The position numbers were made by a program, and so were the translations under genes. Source: Rhodococcus sp. WMMA185 (GTDB lineage: Bacteria > Actinomycetota > Actinomycetes > Mycobacteriales > Mycobacteriaceae). From it: 64,000 nucleotides of DNA. The DNA lies in assembly GCF_001767395.1 (NCBI RefSeq), contig NZ_CP017014.1, positions 3,923,012 to 3,987,011 of the forward strand. Reading direction: 5' to 3'. A model generated the notes under the pieces. It was not told where the DNA came from. It saw only the letters and a list, made by a program, of their open reading frames with translations, and did not search any database. Below, in pieces: positions 38,704-45,593 of the stretch. Numbering within the stretch: position 1 is the stretch's first letter; each line of letters opens with the position of its first letter.

Positions 38704-39153
38704 GTGAGTGCAGTGGCAGCAACCGAAGCGATGAAGGAGATGCCGTGGATCCAATGGCTCGATCTCGACACAGAGCTGAGCGCCGACGGGAGTGTCCGAG
38801 CAACGTTGTGTCGCCCCAAGGCTGAACATGTGAATCACAACGGCCACGTCAACGCGCCTGTCGCATACGGGGTTGCCGAAGTGGCCGGTGCGGGCGCGGC
38901 GGTGGTGGCGGCGGGGAGCGCAGGAAGCGGCGCATACACCGTGATCAAGAGTGCCGCCATCGAGTACAAACGCCCGGCTCGCGGTGGTGTCACCGCGGAA
39001 AGCAAGGTCGGCCCGGACGAGCTCGGTGAAATTCGAAGCGCGCTCCAAGCTGGGGACGGCTGCGACATCGATGTCGACGTCGAACTGACCGATGCCGACA
39101 ACACACCGACGGGTACCTGCCGGTTCGTCGTCAGCTTCCGGCCGTCGAGGTAG
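38704..39153 (+). CDS. Hotdog-fold thioesterase-like protein
   Basis: 149 residues from GTG at 38704, which has GAGGG four bases upstream; a frame back to 38605 would cross both operators. The hotdog pattern is visible: NGHVNAPVAYGVAEVAGAGA (helix against sheet), then YTVIKSAAIEYKRPARGGVTA and a closing TGTCRFVVSFRPSR strand. It resembles the DUF4442/PaaI group acting on acyl-CoA. The TetR neighbour suggests induction by its substrate. Exact substrate unknown. Confidence 0.78.
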   Translation: MSAVAATEAMKEMPWIQWLDLDTELSADGSVRATLCRPKAEHVNHNGHVNAPVAYGVAEVAGAGAAVVAAGSAGSGAYTVIKSAAIEYKRPARGGVTAESKVGPDELGEIRSALQAGDGCDIDVDVELTDADNTPTGTCRFVVSFRPSR

Positions 39154-39271
39154 CCACGAGCCTGCGCGACTCGAGAGTGGCATGCGCCACCCTTTCTCAC
39201 GTTTCCGGAGCCTGCGTCGTCAGAGATGACGACAGCCCACGACAGGTGGGCGGGAGGCAAAGGAGACAGTC

Positions 39272-40519
39272 ATGACGCAGTCGCAGCGGCCCACGACGAA
39301 GTCGCAGCGGTCGGGGCACCGGGTGGTCGTCGTCGGCGCGGGATACGCCGGCGTGCTGGCGGCCAATCGCATCCTCTCGAGCCGCGGACGTCACCGCGGC
39401 GAGGAGACAGCTCAGGACTGCCAGGTCACCGTGATCAATCCGCGAGACGAGTTCATCGAGCGAATCCGGCTGCACGAGGTGGTGGCGGGTACCCGTCCGA
39501 GCGCCGCGGTGCCGCTGAGCGAGGTGCTGCACCAGGACGCGGAAGTACTCGTCGGCACGGTTGACGAGATCGATCCCGCCGCACGATGTGTTCGGGTCGG
39601 CGACGCCGGCACAGTCGTCCCGTACGACACCCTCGTCTATGCCGTCGGCAGCAATACTGCCCATTCGGTTCCCGGCATCGACGAGCATGCTCACCACGCC
39701 GGCGACGCCGCCGGAGCGGAGAAACTGCGGAAGGAACTGGCCGCGCTCGCACCGGGGTCGGTGGTGCGGGTGGTCGGAGGCGGCTTTACCGCCGTCGAGA
39801 TCGTGTCCGAGATCGCTGCCGCGCGACCGGACCTCCTCGTGGATATCGTTGCGGCCGGGAATGTGCTCGGCTACATGCGACCTGCCGCGCGCAAGCGGAT
39901 CCTGAGGGCGCTCGACGGGTTTGGTGTGACGCAGCACGAAGGTGCGCAGGTGACCCGGGTCGGCGAGCGTGAACTCGTACTGGCGGACGGCCGCGCGCTC
40001 GAGTTCGACGTCTGCGTGTGGGCCGCGTCGTTCGAGGTACCGGACCTGGCCCGGCGCAGCAGACTGGCCACCGACGCGGACGGCCGGTTGCGCGTCGACG
40101 CCACGCTGACCAGTCTCGACCATCCCGACATCGTCGGGGCGGGCGATGCCGTCGTGGCCCCACCGGAGGTCGGGGCACACTTGCGCATGGCATGCGCGGT
40201 GGCGCTGCCCCTCGGTGGTCATGCCGCTGCCACCGTGCTCGCGCGGATCCGGGGCGAACAACGACCTACACTGTCGCTCGGGTTCGTGCTTCAGTGCATG
40301 AGTCTGGGCCGTAAAGACGGCTACCTCCAGTTCGTGCAGGCCGACGACTCGCCGCGGCCGATCGGGGTGTCGGGACGGCTCGGCGCTGTGGCGAAGGAAG
40401 CGATCTGCAAGATGACTGTGGACAAGCTGCGTGCCGAGCAGACACAGCCCGGCGCGTACAAGGCCCCGAAGGGACCGAAGCCGGTCTCGCGGCCACTGAG
40501 CGAGGCGGTGACGCGGTGA
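39272..40519 (+). CDS. NADH dehydrogenase-like (type II) FAD oxidoreductase
   Basis: 415 residues. The N-terminal FAD-binding motif VVVGAGYAGVLAANR is at about 18-33. A second Rossmann site, VVRVVGGGFTAVEIVSE, is at about 170, and DIVGAGDAVVAPP at about 289 closes the FAD site. Size and pattern fit type II NADH:quinone oxidoreductase-like flavoproteins. It overlaps the next gene, an ECF41-type sigma factor, by four bases (GTGA). ECF41 factors are typically beside an oxidoreductase, epimerase or carboxymuconolactone decarboxylase, and this gene fills that place. Electron acceptor unknown. Confidence 0.88.
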   Translation: MTQSQRPTTKSQRSGHRVVVVGAGYAGVLAANRILSSRGRHRGEETAQDCQVTVINPRDEFIERIRLHEVVAGTRPSAAVPLSEVLHQDAEVLVGTVDEIDPAARCVRVGDAGTVVPYDTLVYAVGSNTAHSVPGIDEHAHHAGDAAGAEKLRKELAALAPGSVVRVVGGGFTAVEIVSEIAAARPDLLVDIVAAGNVLGYMRPAARKRILRALDGFGVTQHEGAQVTRVGERELVLADGRALEFDVCVWAASFEVPDLARRSRLATDADGRLRVDATLTSLDHPDIVGAGDAVVAPPEVGAHLRMACAVALPLGGHAAATVLARIRGEQRPTLSLGFVLQCMSLGRKDGYLQFVQADDSPRPIGVSGRLGAVAKEAICKMTVDKLRAEQTQPGAYKAPKGPKPVSRPLSEAVTR

Positions 40520-41418
40520 ACTTCGCTCGCGGATCACGGGACTACGAACATCTCTTCGGTATCGCCTACCGGACGCTCGGATCGGCGCACGACGCGGAGG
40601 ACGCCGTGCAGGATGCCGTCGTCCGCTGGCAGTCGCTCAGTGATGACGAGCGTGAGGCGATTCAGGTGCCGCTCGCGTGGATGACGCGGGCGGTCGGCCG
40701 GATCTGCTTGGACCAGTTGGGATCCGCACGGGCGCGTCGCGAGTCGTACACCGGAATCTGGCTTCCCGAACCGGTGCCGGGCACGGTCGGGCCGGTCACG
40801 TCGTCGCCGCGGTCTCCGGACCCCGCCGACACCGTCACGCTCGACGAGTCGGTATCGATGGCGCTGCTGCGGGCGATGGAGTCGTTGACGCCGGGGGAAC
40901 GGGTCGCGCTGATCATGCACGACGTGTTCGGGATGCCGTTCGCCGAGATCGGCGACATCGTCGGGCGCAGCCCCGAAGCCTGCCGCCAGTTGGCATCGAC
41001 CGCCCGCCGGTACCTGCGCTCCGCACCGCGGTTCGAGGCCGACGGGGGGCAGCGCGGAAAGGTCGTGCACGCGTTCGCGGAGGCATGCACCACAGGCGAC
41101 CTCGCGGCACTGATGGACGTCCTGGCGCCGGGCGTCGTGTCCCGTGCCGACGGCGGGGGCCTCCCCGGCATCGCGCGGATTCCGGTGGTCGGTGCCGACC
41201 GAGTGGCGCGGTACCTGCTCGGTATCGTCGGCCGGAACGAGGCGCGCGGGCTGGCTATCAGCTCTCGCTTCGAAAAAGTCAACAACCGGGCAGGGTTGGT
41301 GATCTCGTTCAACGATCAGGTAGCCGCGGTGATCGACCTCGCCATCGCCGACGGCAGGATCCACGAGATCGCGATCGTCATGAATCCCGACAAGCTCGCG
41401 TCGTGGACGGCACCCTGA
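40516..41418 (+). CDS. ECF41-type RNA polymerase sigma factor with SnoaL-like C-terminus
   Basis: 300 residues from GTG at 40516. Sigma region 2 is at about 10-75, region 4 at about 115-170 (LTPGERVALIMHDVFGMPFA), and a SnoaL-like domain at about 178-300. Three family motifs are present: WLPEP in the linker (about residues 77-81), DGGG in the C-terminal domain and NPDKL at the end. In ECF41 the C-terminal domain acts as a fused regulator instead of a separate anti-sigma factor, and the usual target is the adjacent oxidoreductase gene. Coupled translation with that gene supports this. SigJ of mycobacteria is related. Confidence 0.92.
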   Translation: MNFARGSRDYEHLFGIAYRTLGSAHDAEDAVQDAVVRWQSLSDDEREAIQVPLAWMTRAVGRICLDQLGSARARRESYTGIWLPEPVPGTVGPVTSSPRSPDPADTVTLDESVSMALLRAMESLTPGERVALIMHDVFGMPFAEIGDIVGRSPEACRQLASTARRYLRSAPRFEADGGQRGKVVHAFAEACTTGDLAALMDVLAPGVVSRADGGGLPGIARIPVVGADRVARYLLGIVGRNEARGLAISSRFEKVNNRAGLVISFNDQVAAVIDLAIADGRIHEIAIVMNPDKLASWTAP

Positions 41419-41471
41419 TCCACCGACCTCGCGGTACCGTCCCCTAGCACGTCGACTGTGGGCAGAAACGA

Positions 41472-41510
41472 GAAAGAGCCACCTTCTCGAGTTGAGAAGG
41501 TGGCTCTTTC
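41472..41510. terminator. Bidirectional hairpin terminator
   Basis: A perfect 17-bp stem (GAAAGAGCCACCTTCTC and its complement) with a 5-base loop. The outer arms give A-rich and T-rich flanks on either strand, so it can serve both the sigma-factor gene and the convergent ArsR gene. A nearly identical hairpin is at 43896-43936. Confidence 0.9.
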
Positions 41511-41529
41511 ATACGGTCTTTCTTGTAGA

Positions 41530-41886
41530 TCAGCCGCTTGGTGTGGTGAGTCCGACCTCTCGTCCCACACCGTCGATCGAAGCCGCAGTCAAGACGGTGT
41601 CCAGAAGTCCCGGGAATCGCTCGTCGAGTTCGTGGCGGCGGAGCACGACGAAACACCGGGTGCCTTCTTGCCGGGTTCGAGTAATGCCGGCATCGCGCAG
41701 CACCCGAAGATGGTGACTCAGCGTGGATTTCGCGACCGGAACCTGTAGTTCTCCCCATCCGCGTTCGGTGTTGTCGGCCAGCTGCGAGACCACTCCGACC
41801 CTGATCGGATCGCTCAACGCGGCAAGCACCGCCGTCAGCCGGATATCGGACACCTCCGGGTGTTGTGGTTCGCGCATGCCGACCAT
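41530..41886 (-). CDS. ArsR-family transcriptional repressor
   Basis: 118 residues from ATG at 41886, with AAGG four bases upstream; M4 is an alternative. The winged helix-turn-helix is typical (LAALSDPIRVGVVSQL, then VAKSTLSHHLRVLRDAGITR and a wing TRQEGTRCFVVLRR). The metal-binding ELCVCDL motif of ArsR proper is absent, so the effector is probably not metal. It is divergent from an SDR oxidoreductase gene, and a 31-bp palindrome fills the gap between the two start codons. It likely represses itself and the SDR gene. Confidence 0.9.
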   Translation of the reverse strand: MVGMREPQHPEVSDIRLTAVLAALSDPIRVGVVSQLADNTERGWGELQVPVAKSTLSHHLRVLRDAGITRTRQEGTRCFVVLRRHELDERFPGLLDTVLTAASIDGVGREVGLTTPSG

Positions 41887-41891
41887 GTTAC

Positions 41892-41922
41892 CTTGTTCGA
41901 TGTTCGACGAACATAGAACAAG
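41892..41922. promoter_or_regulatory. 31-bp palindromic ArsR operator
   Basis: Arms CTTGTTC and ATGTTCG are mirrored by CGAACAT and GAACAAG around a central base; single unpaired bases at 899, 907 and 915 in the last three digits separate the blocks. It fills the gap between the two divergent start codons, so it must overlap both promoters. The inner block (ATGTTCG-A-CGAACAT) resembles other ArsR sites. Confidence 0.85.
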
Positions 41923-42687
41923 ATGGGTGGTATGAGAATGGGTAGCTTCAACGACCAGGTCGTGATCGTGACCGGCGCGGGTACCGGGATCGGGCGCGCA
42001 ACCGCGATCGCGTTCGCGCAGGCCGGCGCCCAGGTGCTCGGTGTCGGCCGACGTCAGACGTTGCTGGCTGAGACTGCGAGCGAGCATCCGGCCATTGAGG
42101 TGGCAGCACACGATCTGCGCCGTGACGGCGAGGCCGAGGCGGCGATCGACGCGGCCGTCACGCAGTGGGGCCGGGTGGATGTGCTGGTCAACAACGCCGG
42201 GGCAACGACCTTGATGCCATTGGCCGATGTGACCGCCGAACGTGTCGCCGACCTGTTCGCCCTCAACGTCGTCGCCCCCAGCGTGCTTGCAGGTGCGGCG
42301 CTACCGCACCTGCGCCAGGCCCGCGGCAGCATCGTGAATGTGTCGAGCACCTATGGGCATCGCCCGATACCCGGCGCCGCGCACTACGCCGCTTCCAAGG
42401 CCGCTGTGGAACAACTCACCCGCAGCTGGGCCCTCGAACTGGCCCCCGACGGCGTGCGGGTCAACGCTGTGGCACCCGGCCCGACCGAGAGCGAGGCCCT
42501 GGCCGCGGCCGGGCTCCCCGACGACATGGTCGCGCAGATCAAACGAGACGAGGCAGAACGTATTCCGTTGGGGCGCCGCGGTGTCCCGGCCGAGATCGCC
42601 GACTGGATACTGCATCTGAGTGATCCGTCCGCATCCTGGATCACCGGTCAAGTTGTCACCGTCGACGGTGGCCTCGAGCTCGTGTAG
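41923..42687 (+). CDS. Short-chain dehydrogenase/reductase (SDR)
   Basis: 254 residues from ATG at 41923, immediately after the operator; ATGs at 41932 and 41938 are alternatives, and an initial leaderless message is likely. The classic SDR set is complete: TGAGTGIG (17-24), NNAG (90-93), catalytic Ser at 141-142 (NVSS), Y155 and K159 (YAASK). The C-terminus ends TVDGGLELV as in fabG-like enzymes. It reduces or oxidises an alcohol/ketone with NAD(P)H. Substrate unknown; the ArsR partner suggests induction. Confidence 0.93.
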   Translation: MGGMRMGSFNDQVVIVTGAGTGIGRATAIAFAQAGAQVLGVGRRQTLLAETASEHPAIEVAAHDLRRDGEAEAAIDAAVTQWGRVDVLVNNAGATTLMPLADVTAERVADLFALNVVAPSVLAGAALPHLRQARGSIVNVSSTYGHRPIPGAAHYAASKAAVEQLTRSWALELAPDGVRVNAVAPGPTESEALAAAGLPDDMVAQIKRDEAERIPLGRRGVPAEIADWILHLSDPSASWITGQVVTVDGGLELV

Positions 42688-42689
42688 GC

Positions 42690-42710
42690 CCGAAACGACC
42701 CTCGTTTTGG
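42690..42710 (+). terminator. Possible short hairpin terminator after SDR
   Basis: CCGAAACGA pairs with TCGTTTTGG (one mismatch) across a 3-base loop, directly after the SDR stop. Confidence 0.4.
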
Positions 42711-42800
42711 AGTGCGGGGCACACCGTCTGGCGTCGACGGCAAGCAGCACGCGGATCGGGGCGTCGACCCCTGGTCTGAGCCGACCCATAGACCACTCAG

Positions 42801-43181
42801 TTAGTCCTCAGTGGGTGGGAAGCAGGGCATAGGGAAGGGGGTCTCGACGCTCATCCCGTAAAAAGACACGAGGCTCGACCCTATGACGGGCCACCCGAGG
42901 AGGTGCCCCAAGATTGGCACATCCAGTGACCCCAGTGACTCCAGTGACTCCGTGAGCGCACGTGTCAACTCAAATGCGCTAGTCGAGGCCGTTGAACCGG
43001 TGGGCGAGTCCCGGTCGGGACAAGAATCGTCAGGACCGTCCTGACCGTCGCTGACCTGGACAACCATAGGATCGACGGTGACGTTTCCGCCGTCTGCTGC
43101 GCTGGCCGGCGTCGCGAACGCAGCAGCGAAAAGTGGGGCGGCCAGCAGTGCGGATGCTGAGGTGCGAACAGATTTCTTCAA
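42801..43181 (-). CDS. Small exported protein, unknown
   Basis: 126 residues from TTG at 43181, with GAGGA five bases upstream; the longer frame lacks a signal peptide. Residues 1-28 form a signal peptide (KKSVRTSASALLAAPLFAAA, cleavage ASAA). The mature part is acidic and then hydrophobic near the end (LDVPILGHLLGWPVIGSSLVSF), with Cys at CPDRD and MPCFPP. The leader resembles that of the divergent gene at 43409 (GGAACTCCTTGA versus GGAAACTCCTTGA), including a TTG start. Confidence 0.7.
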   Translation of the reverse strand: MKKSVRTSASALLAAPLFAAAFATPASAADGGNVTVDPMVVQVSDGQDGPDDSCPDRDSPTGSTASTSAFELTRALTESLESLGSLDVPILGHLLGWPVIGSSLVSFYGMSVETPFPMPCFPPTED

Positions 43182-43408
43182 GGAGTTCCTCTTTCGTCCA
43201 GTGATGTTCTGGGACGCTAACCCACCCCTGTACCCATGGGCGCGAACGACACTCCGGTACGGGCTCACCGCGGACCCGCGGTCATAACGGCTATCGATCC
43301 GATGGGATCCACGGCGCTTCCCTGGTGTAACTTCCTTCATGCCAGGGGGATTGCTCGCGTTCTCTCGGGATGCCCCCGACACCACCGCATACGAGAGAAG
43401 GAAACTCC

Positions 43409-43750
43409 TTGATCAAGTCAGCACGTGCCGCTGCCACCGCAGCCTTGGCCGCCCCACTCCTGGCCGTCGCGCTCGCCGCACCGGCCAACGCCGCACCCGA
43501 AGGCGTCACCCTCACCGACGGTGCTGTCACCGACGAGGACAGCACCGACGGCGGTGCCACCGGCGACGGCTGGCACCTCGCCCCCGGCAGCCTCGCAGTC
43601 TTCGAAGCACTCAACACTGGAAGCGTCACCCTCACCGCCGGTGCTGTCACCGACGACGGCACCGGCGTCGGCGACCCGAGCTTCGGCTGGGGCTACACCC
43701 CCGGCAGCGTCGCTGCCTTCGCTGTCTTCGACGCCCTCGGCAGTTCCTAA
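43409..43750 (+). CDS. Small exported protein with internal duplication
   Basis: 113 residues from TTG at 43409, with AAGGA six bases upstream. The signal peptide covers residues 1-28 (LIKSARAAATAALAAPLLAV, cleavage ANAA). The mature part is two copies of a roughly 40-residue unit: (G/S)VTLT-GAVTD..., a Gly/Asp stretch, then W/Y-APGS/TPGS-LAVFEALN / VAAFAVFDAL. The two genes at 42801 and 43409 diverge, share start and signal-peptide style, and may be ancient paralogs. No known family. Confidence 0.75.
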   Translation: MIKSARAAATAALAAPLLAVALAAPANAAPEGVTLTDGAVTDEDSTDGGATGDGWHLAPGSLAVFEALNTGSVTLTAGAVTDDGTGVGDPSFGWGYTPGSVAAFAVFDALGSS

Positions 43751-43762
43751 CCGCCCCTTCCT

Positions 43763-43789
43763 GGCCCGGCACCATCACGGTGTCGGGCC
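43763..43789 (+). terminator. Hairpin terminator
   Basis: GGCCCGGCACC pairs with GGTGTCGGGCC (one G-T) around a 5-base loop, 13 bases after the 43750 stop. Confidence 0.6.
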
Positions 43790-43895
43790 GGAAGCATGTT
43801 CGGCCACGCGTGATGGCCCCTGGCTCGGCCGTTGTGGCGATCAGCGTCGGCGCGAACGCAAAAACCGTGCCCAACCGAAATGTGCCCAGCAACGA

Positions 43896-43936
43896 GAAAG
43901 GGCCACCTTCTCGGGATCGAGAAGGTGGCCCTTTTC
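43896..43936 (-). terminator. Hairpin terminator of tRNA-Ala
   Basis: A 17-bp stem (GAAAGGGCCACCTTCTC and complement) with a short loop, ending three bases before the tRNA 3' end. It belongs to the same sequence family as the hairpin at 41472-41510. Confidence 0.85.
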
Positions 43937-43938
43937 TG

Positions 43939-44011
43939 TGGAGCCTAGGAGATTCGAACTCCTGACATCTGCCTTGCAAAGGCAGCGCTCTACCAACTGA
44001 GCTAAGGCCCC
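43939..44011 (-). tRNA. tRNA-Ala (anticodon TGC)
   Basis: 73 nt. The acceptor GGGGCCT pairs with AGGCTCC and has the G3-U70 identity pair of alanine tRNA. The anticodon stem CTGCC/GGCAG encloses TTTGCAA. CCA is not encoded. Its 5' ten bases overlap the stop region of the tiny frame at 44002-44103. Confidence 0.95.
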
Positions 44012-44103
44012 GTTACCTCGTGCCACACCTCGTTGCCGCGAAGCAACTTGGCCAGTCCGATGGCCACCAACACTCCGGCTCCTACGATGAGGAGAACCTT
44101 CAT
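44002..44103 (-). CDS. DLW-39-like micro-protein
   Basis: 33 residues from ATG at 44103, with AAAGG eight bases upstream: MKVLLIVGAGVLVAIGLAKL, then a basic LLRG, then NEVWHEVTGP. A single transmembrane helix covers most of it. It lies between tRNA-Ile and tRNA-Ala near gyrA, exactly where actinobacteria carry the DLW-39 family of about 39 residues. Here the D-L-W motif position reads E-V-W and the protein is slightly short, so the family call is tentative. Its TAG stop is formed by bases inside tRNA-Ala. Function of the family is unknown. Confidence 0.7.
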   Translation of the reverse strand: MKVLLIVGAGVLVAIGLAKLLRGNEVWHEVTGP

Positions 44104-44131
44104 GTGAGCGACCTTTCATCGACACCAGGAG

Positions 44132-44205
44132 TGGGCCTAGGAGGACTTGAACCTCCGACCTCTTCGTTATCAGCGAAGCGCTCTAACCGCCTGAGCTATA
44201 GGCCC
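44132..44205 (-). tRNA. tRNA-Ile (anticodon GAT)
   Basis: 74 nt. The acceptor GGGCCTA pairs with TAGGCCC; anticodon stem CTTCG/CGAAG encloses CTGATAA. CCA is not encoded. It is 28 bases upstream of the micro-protein start, a common gyrA-linked tRNA-Ile/tRNA-Ala pair. Confidence 0.95.
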
Positions 44206-44333
44206 TGAAGTACGGAAACCGGTCTGATGTAGTTCCCTGAACCGAGTCGGAAGATTACCCCACCGGACCGGCAAGTACCAAAACCGGTCCGATGAAGCGC
44301 TCTTTTCCCTGTTCAAACCTCATCGACCTGCGA

Positions 44334-45593
44334 TCAGTCCCTGTCCGCGAGCGTCACCTCAACGCCGCCGACCAGATCGGAACACAGGTTGTAGATGAAC
44401 GAACCAATCGTCGCGAGCGCGGTGAACAACACCATGTTCGACAGACCAATGACCGCCGCGTATCCGAAGACCTGCCCGGCCGTCACGAGACCTTCGGGGC
44501 TGGAATCGGCGACGATGTCGGTGAACGCACTGTTCAACCGGTCCCAGACCCCCATGCCCTCCAAGACGAGGTACAGCAGGCCGACTGCAACCATCCACAC
44601 GAAGAACAGCGACACCGAAATGATCGACGAGATCTTCAGCGTCGACCACGGATCCAGTCTGCGGATTTGTACCGACGCCCGGAGCCCACCCTCCTCGACA
44701 CGCTGTGGGGCCACGACCACCTTTGGCTTCTGATCCGCCGAGGCGTCGGCGGGAAGAGGGTGTTTGGCTTCGGACAGATCCGGCAGATCTTGCGGAAGAA
44801 CATCACGGTTGATGTGCCGGGTGGGGCCGTCGATCGCGGATGCTTTGGCTTTCGCGGCCTCCCGCTGCGAAACCGGCCCAACCGTGGCGGGCCCAGGCTC
44901 CCCACCGATAGCTGCCGTAGCGGCCATCGACTCCGGGTTGGCCGCCGGTTGCACCGTCGCGGTCTGGGTGGGAGCACCCGAGTTCTGCGCCCACGGAGCC
45001 TGCTGCATGCCCTGCCCCTGGATGTCCTGGGTAGGTGCGGTCTGCGAAGGCGCCTGCGCCGACTGCGGCTTCTGGACGTCTTGGCCGCTCGGCGCTTTCG
45101 CCACAGCGGGCCTTCCCTCTGCGGGAGCCGGAGTCGTCTGCGCTTCCGGGTGTGACGCCTGCTTGGCATTCGCGCCGAGAACGGGGCGCTTCAGATTGGT
45201 CTGCGGTTCCCGCTGCACTTCCCGCTGCCATGGTGGAACCGGATTTCCCCGGCTGGCCTGCGGAGTGACGGTGCGATCGCCACTCGCCGGCGCCCGGTTA
45301 CCCGGAGCCTGCGGGGGTGTTACCTGACGCGACTGAGTGTGTTGATTCGGCGGGTGCCCTTGTGGCGGAGGCACAGGCCGGTCCGGTCGTTCCTCCGAAG
45401 TCGTGGCGACTGGCCCCTCAGGGGGTGCGCCGACACCGGCGGACGCTTGGGGCGCCCCCGGCGCAGATCGTTGCGGCGGAATCGGGTTCGCAGACTCGTT
45501 CTGAGGGACGTTGGAGGCCTGTTGCTCCGATGGCGCCGACCCGGCCGAACCTGGGTTCGGCCGGTCATTGCCTGGGTGATTGGGAGTGCTCAC
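44334..45593 (-). CDS. DUF3566 transmembrane protein
   Basis: 419 residues from GTG at 45593, whose first base is shared with the gyrA stop (TAGTG). Residues 1-about 300 are disordered and rich in Pro, Gln, Ala and Ser. The DUF3566 domain is at the C-terminus: a WSTLKISSIISVSLFFVW helix near 315-340 and a second helix near 370-400 (ATIGSFIYNLCSDLVGG). Orthologs follow gyrA in mycobacteria (Rv0007). The long low-complexity arm is probably cytoplasmic. Role unknown, and the coupling to gyrA suggests constitutive expression. Confidence 0.92.
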   Translation of the reverse strand: MSTPNHPGNDRPNPGSAGSAPSEQQASNVPQNESANPIPPQRSAPGAPQASAGVGAPPEGPVATTSEERPDRPVPPPQGHPPNQHTQSRQVTPPQAPGNRAPASGDRTVTPQASRGNPVPPWQREVQREPQTNLKRPVLGANAKQASHPEAQTTPAPAEGRPAVAKAPSGQDVQKPQSAQAPSQTAPTQDIQGQGMQQAPWAQNSGAPTQTATVQPAANPESMAATAAIGGEPGPATVGPVSQREAAKAKASAIDGPTRHINRDVLPQDLPDLSEAKHPLPADASADQKPKVVVAPQRVEEGGLRASVQIRRLDPWSTLKISSIISVSLFFVWMVAVGLLYLVLEGMGVWDRLNSAFTDIVADSSPEGLVTAGQVFGYAAVIGLSNMVLFTALATIGSFIYNLCSDLVGGVEVTLADRD

